Position numbers and translations under genes: made by a program. DNA of 49,547 bases from Gammaproteobacteria bacterium (GTDB taxonomy: Bacteria; Pseudomonadota; Gammaproteobacteria; Steroidobacterales; Woeseiaceae): assembly GCA_003331585.1 (NCBI GenBank), contig QOPG01000010.1, positions 1 to 49,547 of the forward strand, in the 5' to 3' direction. The notes under the pieces were generated by a model. The model ran no database searches and had not been told where the DNA came from. It was given only the letters and a program-made list of their open reading frames with translations. Positions within the stretch are counted from its first letter, which is position 1. Each line of letters starts with the position of its first letter. Shown piece after piece: positions 47,237 through 49,547 of this stretch.

Positions 47237-48793
47237 ATGGATATACACATAAATCAAATTCTTATAATTGATTTTGGAAGTCAATACACCCAACTAATTG
47301 CAAGAAGGATAAGAGAAAGTGGGGTCTATTGCGAGATACACCCATGGGATCAAGACGAAAAAATCCTTAGAGATTTTAAACCATCGGGAATAGTATTATC
47401 GGGTGGCCCAGAGTCCGTAAACCTTGAAGACCCTCCTGTTGTGGCAGATTTTTTATTCGAGCTTTCTGTGCCAATACTCGGTATATGTTATGGCATGCAA
47501 ACTATGGCAAAACAACTAGGTGGCTTGGTTGAGGCCTCTACTGAGAGAGAGTATGGATACGCAGAAGTAAACCCATCAGAATCAATCTTACTAAAAGGTT
47601 TGAGCGATGATGATACAGGAATACTGAAAGTGTGGATGAGTCATGGTGATCGAGTTGAATCCATCCCTCCAGGTTTTATTGCAGCTGCGAGCAGTAAGAA
47701 CTCTCCTTTCGCAGTAATGGAAGATATAGATCGACGGTACTTCGGTCTTCAGTTTCATCCTGAAGTGACGCATACCCTCAAAGGGAAGGAAATTATAGAT
47801 CGATTTGTTCATGAGATTTGTGGTTGCCTTCATGAGTGGACACCATCAAATATTGCAAATGATGCGATAAAGCAGGTGCAAGAAGAGGTTGGTGACGGTG
47901 AAGTATTGTTAGGCTTATCTGGCGGTGTTGATTCTTCCGTAGTTGCAGCAATCCTGCATAAAGCTATTGGCAAACAATTGACTTGCGTCTTTGTTGATCA
48001 TGGGCTTCTTCGTTATGAAGAGGGGGACCAGGTAATGCAAACATTCAAAGAAAATCTTGGTGTCAATGTAATTAGGGTGAATGCTGCAAAACGGTTTTTT
48101 GATGCTCTTAAGGGAATTACTGATCCGGAAGAAAAAAGAAAAGTAATTGGAAGATTATTCGTTGAGGTATTTGATGAAGAGGCAAAGAAACTCAATCAAA
48201 TAGAATATCTTGCACAAGGAACAATTTATCCTGATGTTATAGAGTCAGCTGGTGCTTCAACCGGCAAGGCGCACGTAATTAAATCGCATCATAATGTTGG
48301 TGGCTTACCTGAAAATATGCGTATGAAACTCATCGAACCATTAAGAGAGCTGTTTAAGGATGAGGTTCGTAAAATTGGAGTAGAACTTGGATTACCTAAA
48401 AAAATGGTTTATCGACATCCATTTCCCGGTCCTGGATTGGGAGTACGTGTCTTGGGTGAAGTGCTTCCAGAATATGTTGAATTACTTCAACTTGCCGATG
48501 ATATATTTATAAGTGAATTAATAGAAAATGATTTATACGATGCTACCAGTCAGGCCTTTGCGGTATTTTTGCCGGTAAAATCTGTCGGAGTAATGGGTGA
48601 TGGGCGACGATATGATTATGTCGTTGCGTTGAGAGCGGTTGAAACAGTGGATTTTATGACAGCCAGGTGGGCCAGATTGCCATATGATTTTTTAGAAAAG
48701 GTTTCTCTTAGAATTATTAATGAAGTGGAGGGTATATCCCGAGTAACTTATGATATTTCCGGAAAACCACCCTCAACTATTGAGTGGGAATGA
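47237..48793 (+). CDS. guaA: GMP synthase (glutamine-hydrolysing)
   Basis: A 518-residue enzyme that aminates XMP to GMP. The N-terminal glutaminase has GICYGMQ with the catalytic Cys and QFHPEVTHT with the His/Glu pair. The synthetase domain has the P-loop [14 protein letters not shown]. The C-terminal dimerisation domain ends in the strongly conserved [13 protein letters not shown]. The last 15 bases (48779-48793) recur 50-65 bases downstream (see the repeat entry). Confidence 0.97.
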   Translation: MDIHINQILIIDFGSQYTQLIARRIRESGVYCEIHPWDQDEKILRDFKPSGIVLSGGPESVNLEDPPVVADFLFELSVPILGICYGMQTMAKQLGGLVEASTEREYGYAEVNPSESILLKGLSDDDTGILKVWMSHGDRVESIPPGFIAAASSKNSPFAVMEDIDRRYFGLQFHPEVTHTLKGKEIIDRFVHEICGCLHEWTPSNIANDAIKQVQEEVGDGEVLLGLSGGVDSSVVAAILHKAIGKQLTCVFVDHGLLRYEEGDQVMQTFKENLGVNVIRVNAAKRFFDALKGITDPEEKRKVIGRLFVEVFDEEAKKLNQIEYLAQGTIYPDVIESAGASTGKAHVIKSHHNVGGLPENMRMKLIEPLRELFKDEVRKIGVELGLPKKMVYRHPFPGPGLGVRVLGEVLPEYVELLQLADDIFISELIENDLYDATSQAFAVFLPVKSVGVMGDGRRYDYVVALRAVETVDFMTARWARLPYDFLEKVSLRIINEVEGISRVTYDISGKPPSTIEWE

Positions 48794-48877
48794 AGGGTGA
48801 CTCTGAAACCCCTTTAAATAAGGGGTTTCAGAGGGTATTACTCATTGAGTGGGAGTGGCATCGTTTTGCTGAGTGGG
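48779..48877 (+). repeat. Repeated guaA 3'-end sequence, att-like
   Basis: The guaA end ATTGAGTGGGAATGA (48779-48793) recurs as ATTGAGTGGGAGTGG at 48844-48858 (13 of 15 bases identical). The core TGAGTGGG occurs again at 48870-48877. The 3' end of guaA is a documented integration site for genomic islands, and such copies are what integration leaves. No integrase is visible in the remaining bases. Confidence 0.5.
48801..48833 (+). terminator. Strong hairpin after guaA
   Basis: A perfect 14-base inverted repeat (48801-48814 and 48820-48833) encloses a 5-base loop TAAAT. The arms are rich in C/G (ACCCC/GGGGT). It begins seven bases after the guaA stop. No T-tract follows directly (next bases GGTATTA), so classic Rho-independent termination is uncertain; an mRNA-stabilising or bidirectional role is also possible. 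Confidence 0.6.
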
Positions 48878-48933
48878 TATAATTTTTTATATCTATAAAA
48901 AACTCTTTTTATTATTTTAAGATTTGTAAAGTC

Positions 48934-48960
48934 TTGTGAGTTAACTTTAGATTGTATAAT
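48934..48960 (+). promoter_or_regulatory. Candidate promoter for the methyltransferase gene
   Basis: A perfect -10 TATAAT (48955-48960) lies 34 bases before the ATG. A -35-like TTGTGA (48934-48939) is 15 bases upstream, slightly short of the ideal 17. The region lies between the guaA hairpin and the next gene. Confidence 0.4.
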
Positions 48961-48994
48961 CTATTTTTATTAATTATAACGGATAAACCTAAAC

Positions 48995-49547
48995 ATGAAT
49001 GATCTTTACTTCAATATAAATTTACCCTTTTATACTGGAATAAAAGCTGGTACGACTGCCTCTTTTTCAGGCACTGAGTGCAATCAAGGGGAAGACCTAA
49101 TAAATTTACCTTTCTCGTTATACTTAGATAAAGAATACTTAATACCCAGGCTTTATATTACCGAAAAAATCCAAACTGCCATAGATGCATCTTATGAAAA
49201 TGGAAGTATGTTAAGCACACCACTAGGGACAAGCTCACTTTCTAATAATAGGCTTAATGAATTTCTAAATTGCTTAAAAACCAAAGTTAGTGGAGGATTC
49301 GTCAATAAAAAATTTATTGAAATTGGTTCTGGGACAGGGCATTTATTATTTGAGGTAAAGCGGCTTGGTGCAGATGTAACTGGCTTTGAAGTTGGTCCCC
49401 AAGCTCAAAAATACTCAAAAGAATTTGATATTAACGTAATTAATGATTACTTCCGACCAAGCCATTTAAAGCAAAAAGTTGATTGCGTATTTTCAAGTGG
49501 TTGCCTTGAGCATATAATCGAATTGAATAGCTTTATGAAAGATTCAC
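48995..49547 (+). CDS. Class I SAM-dependent methyltransferase (3' end cut by window)
   Basis: An open reading frame from the ATG at 48995 to the window end gives 184 residues without a stop. The SAM-binding motif I is FIEIGSGTGHLLFEVKRLGA followed by DVTGFEVGP with the acidic residue. DCVFSSGCLEHI is a typical motif near the active site of such enzymes (LEH pattern). The N-terminal about 100 residues are of unknown fold. The target may be a sugar, small molecule or other; it cannot be inferred. It stands after the repeated guaA end, so it may be cargo of an integrated region. Confidence 0.75.
   Translation, partial: MNDLYFNINLPFYTGIKAGTTASFSGTECNQGEDLINLPFSLYLDKEYLIPRLYITEKIQTAIDASYENGSMLSTPLGTSSLSNNRLNEFLNCLKTKVSGGFVNKKFIEIGSGTGHLLFEVKRLGADVTGFEVGPQAQKYSKEFDINVINDYFRPSHLKQKVDCVFSSGCLEHIIELNSFMKDS

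Overview
The window looks like a chromosomal segment of an AT-rich, probably free-living marine Gammaproteobacterium. This is inferred from gene content, gene order and base composition; no rRNA is present to test it. Coding density is very high: no stretch above about 300 bases lacks a gene, and the longest gap (about 200 bases) follows guaA. Many genes overlap by 1-14 bases, convergent genes abut or overlap at their stops, and TTG/GTG starts are frequent. I see no rRNA, IS element, CRISPR array or recognisable riboswitch. One tRNA gene, tRNA-Leu(CAA), is present. || LAYOUT. 1-5509 (+): a polyamine-catabolism operon. It holds the tail of a PuuB-type amine oxidase, a Tat-signal spermidine dehydrogenase-like flavoprotein, an exported cupin, a beta-alanine:pyruvate-type aminotransferase and an MmsA-type CoA-acylating dehydrogenase. 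Together they could take spermidine through 3-aminopropanal and beta-alanine to malonate semialdehyde and acetyl-CoA. 5502-9748: thrS (-), a Fur/Zur-family regulator and glnS (+). 9745-12841 (-): a heteromeric acyl-CoA dehydrogenase pair followed by a queuosine-precursor transporter. 12988-15774 (+): a compact molybdopterin cluster, moaA-moaC-mobA-moaD-moaE. 15796-18866 (+): MaoC hydratase, acyl-CoA ligase and TesB thioesterase. 18920-24153: gpmA, zapE, ETF-ubiquinone oxidoreductase, an HSD10-type dehydrogenase and a PlsC acyltransferase. 24228-26578: xerD, dsbC, a Nudix hydrolase and tRNA-Leu. 26717-32852: queA-tgt-yajC-secD-secF (+), then suhB (-). 32994-48793: the enteric-like order trmJ-iscS-(iscU)-iscA-ndk-rlmN-rodZ-hisS-yfgM-bamB-der-[cupin-metX]-xseA-guaB-guaA. 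Several members of the E. coli arrangement are missing: iscR, hscBA, fdx, iscX and ispG. 48994-end: a hairpin, repeats of the guaA end sequence and the start of a methyltransferase gene. || HOW THE GENES FIT. Fatty-acid and acyl-CoA oxidation recurs (two ACADs, MaoC, ligase, thioesterase, HSD10, ETF-QO), with electrons leaving through ETF-QO to quinone. Queuosine appears both as salvage (transporter) and as the tRNA-modifying end of the pathway (queA, tgt). || MOST NOTABLE. (1) A reduced isc locus whose IscU-like protein has lost two of the three cluster-ligand cysteines. (2) Copies of the guaA 3' end just downstream of guaA, which suggest an integration site. (3) tesB and xerD appear to need ATT and ATC start codons. 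(4) ThrRS has an altered editing-site HxxxH motif. (5) rodZ carries an exact 53-bp in-frame direct repeat. No wholly new multi-gene defence or mobile system is evident.
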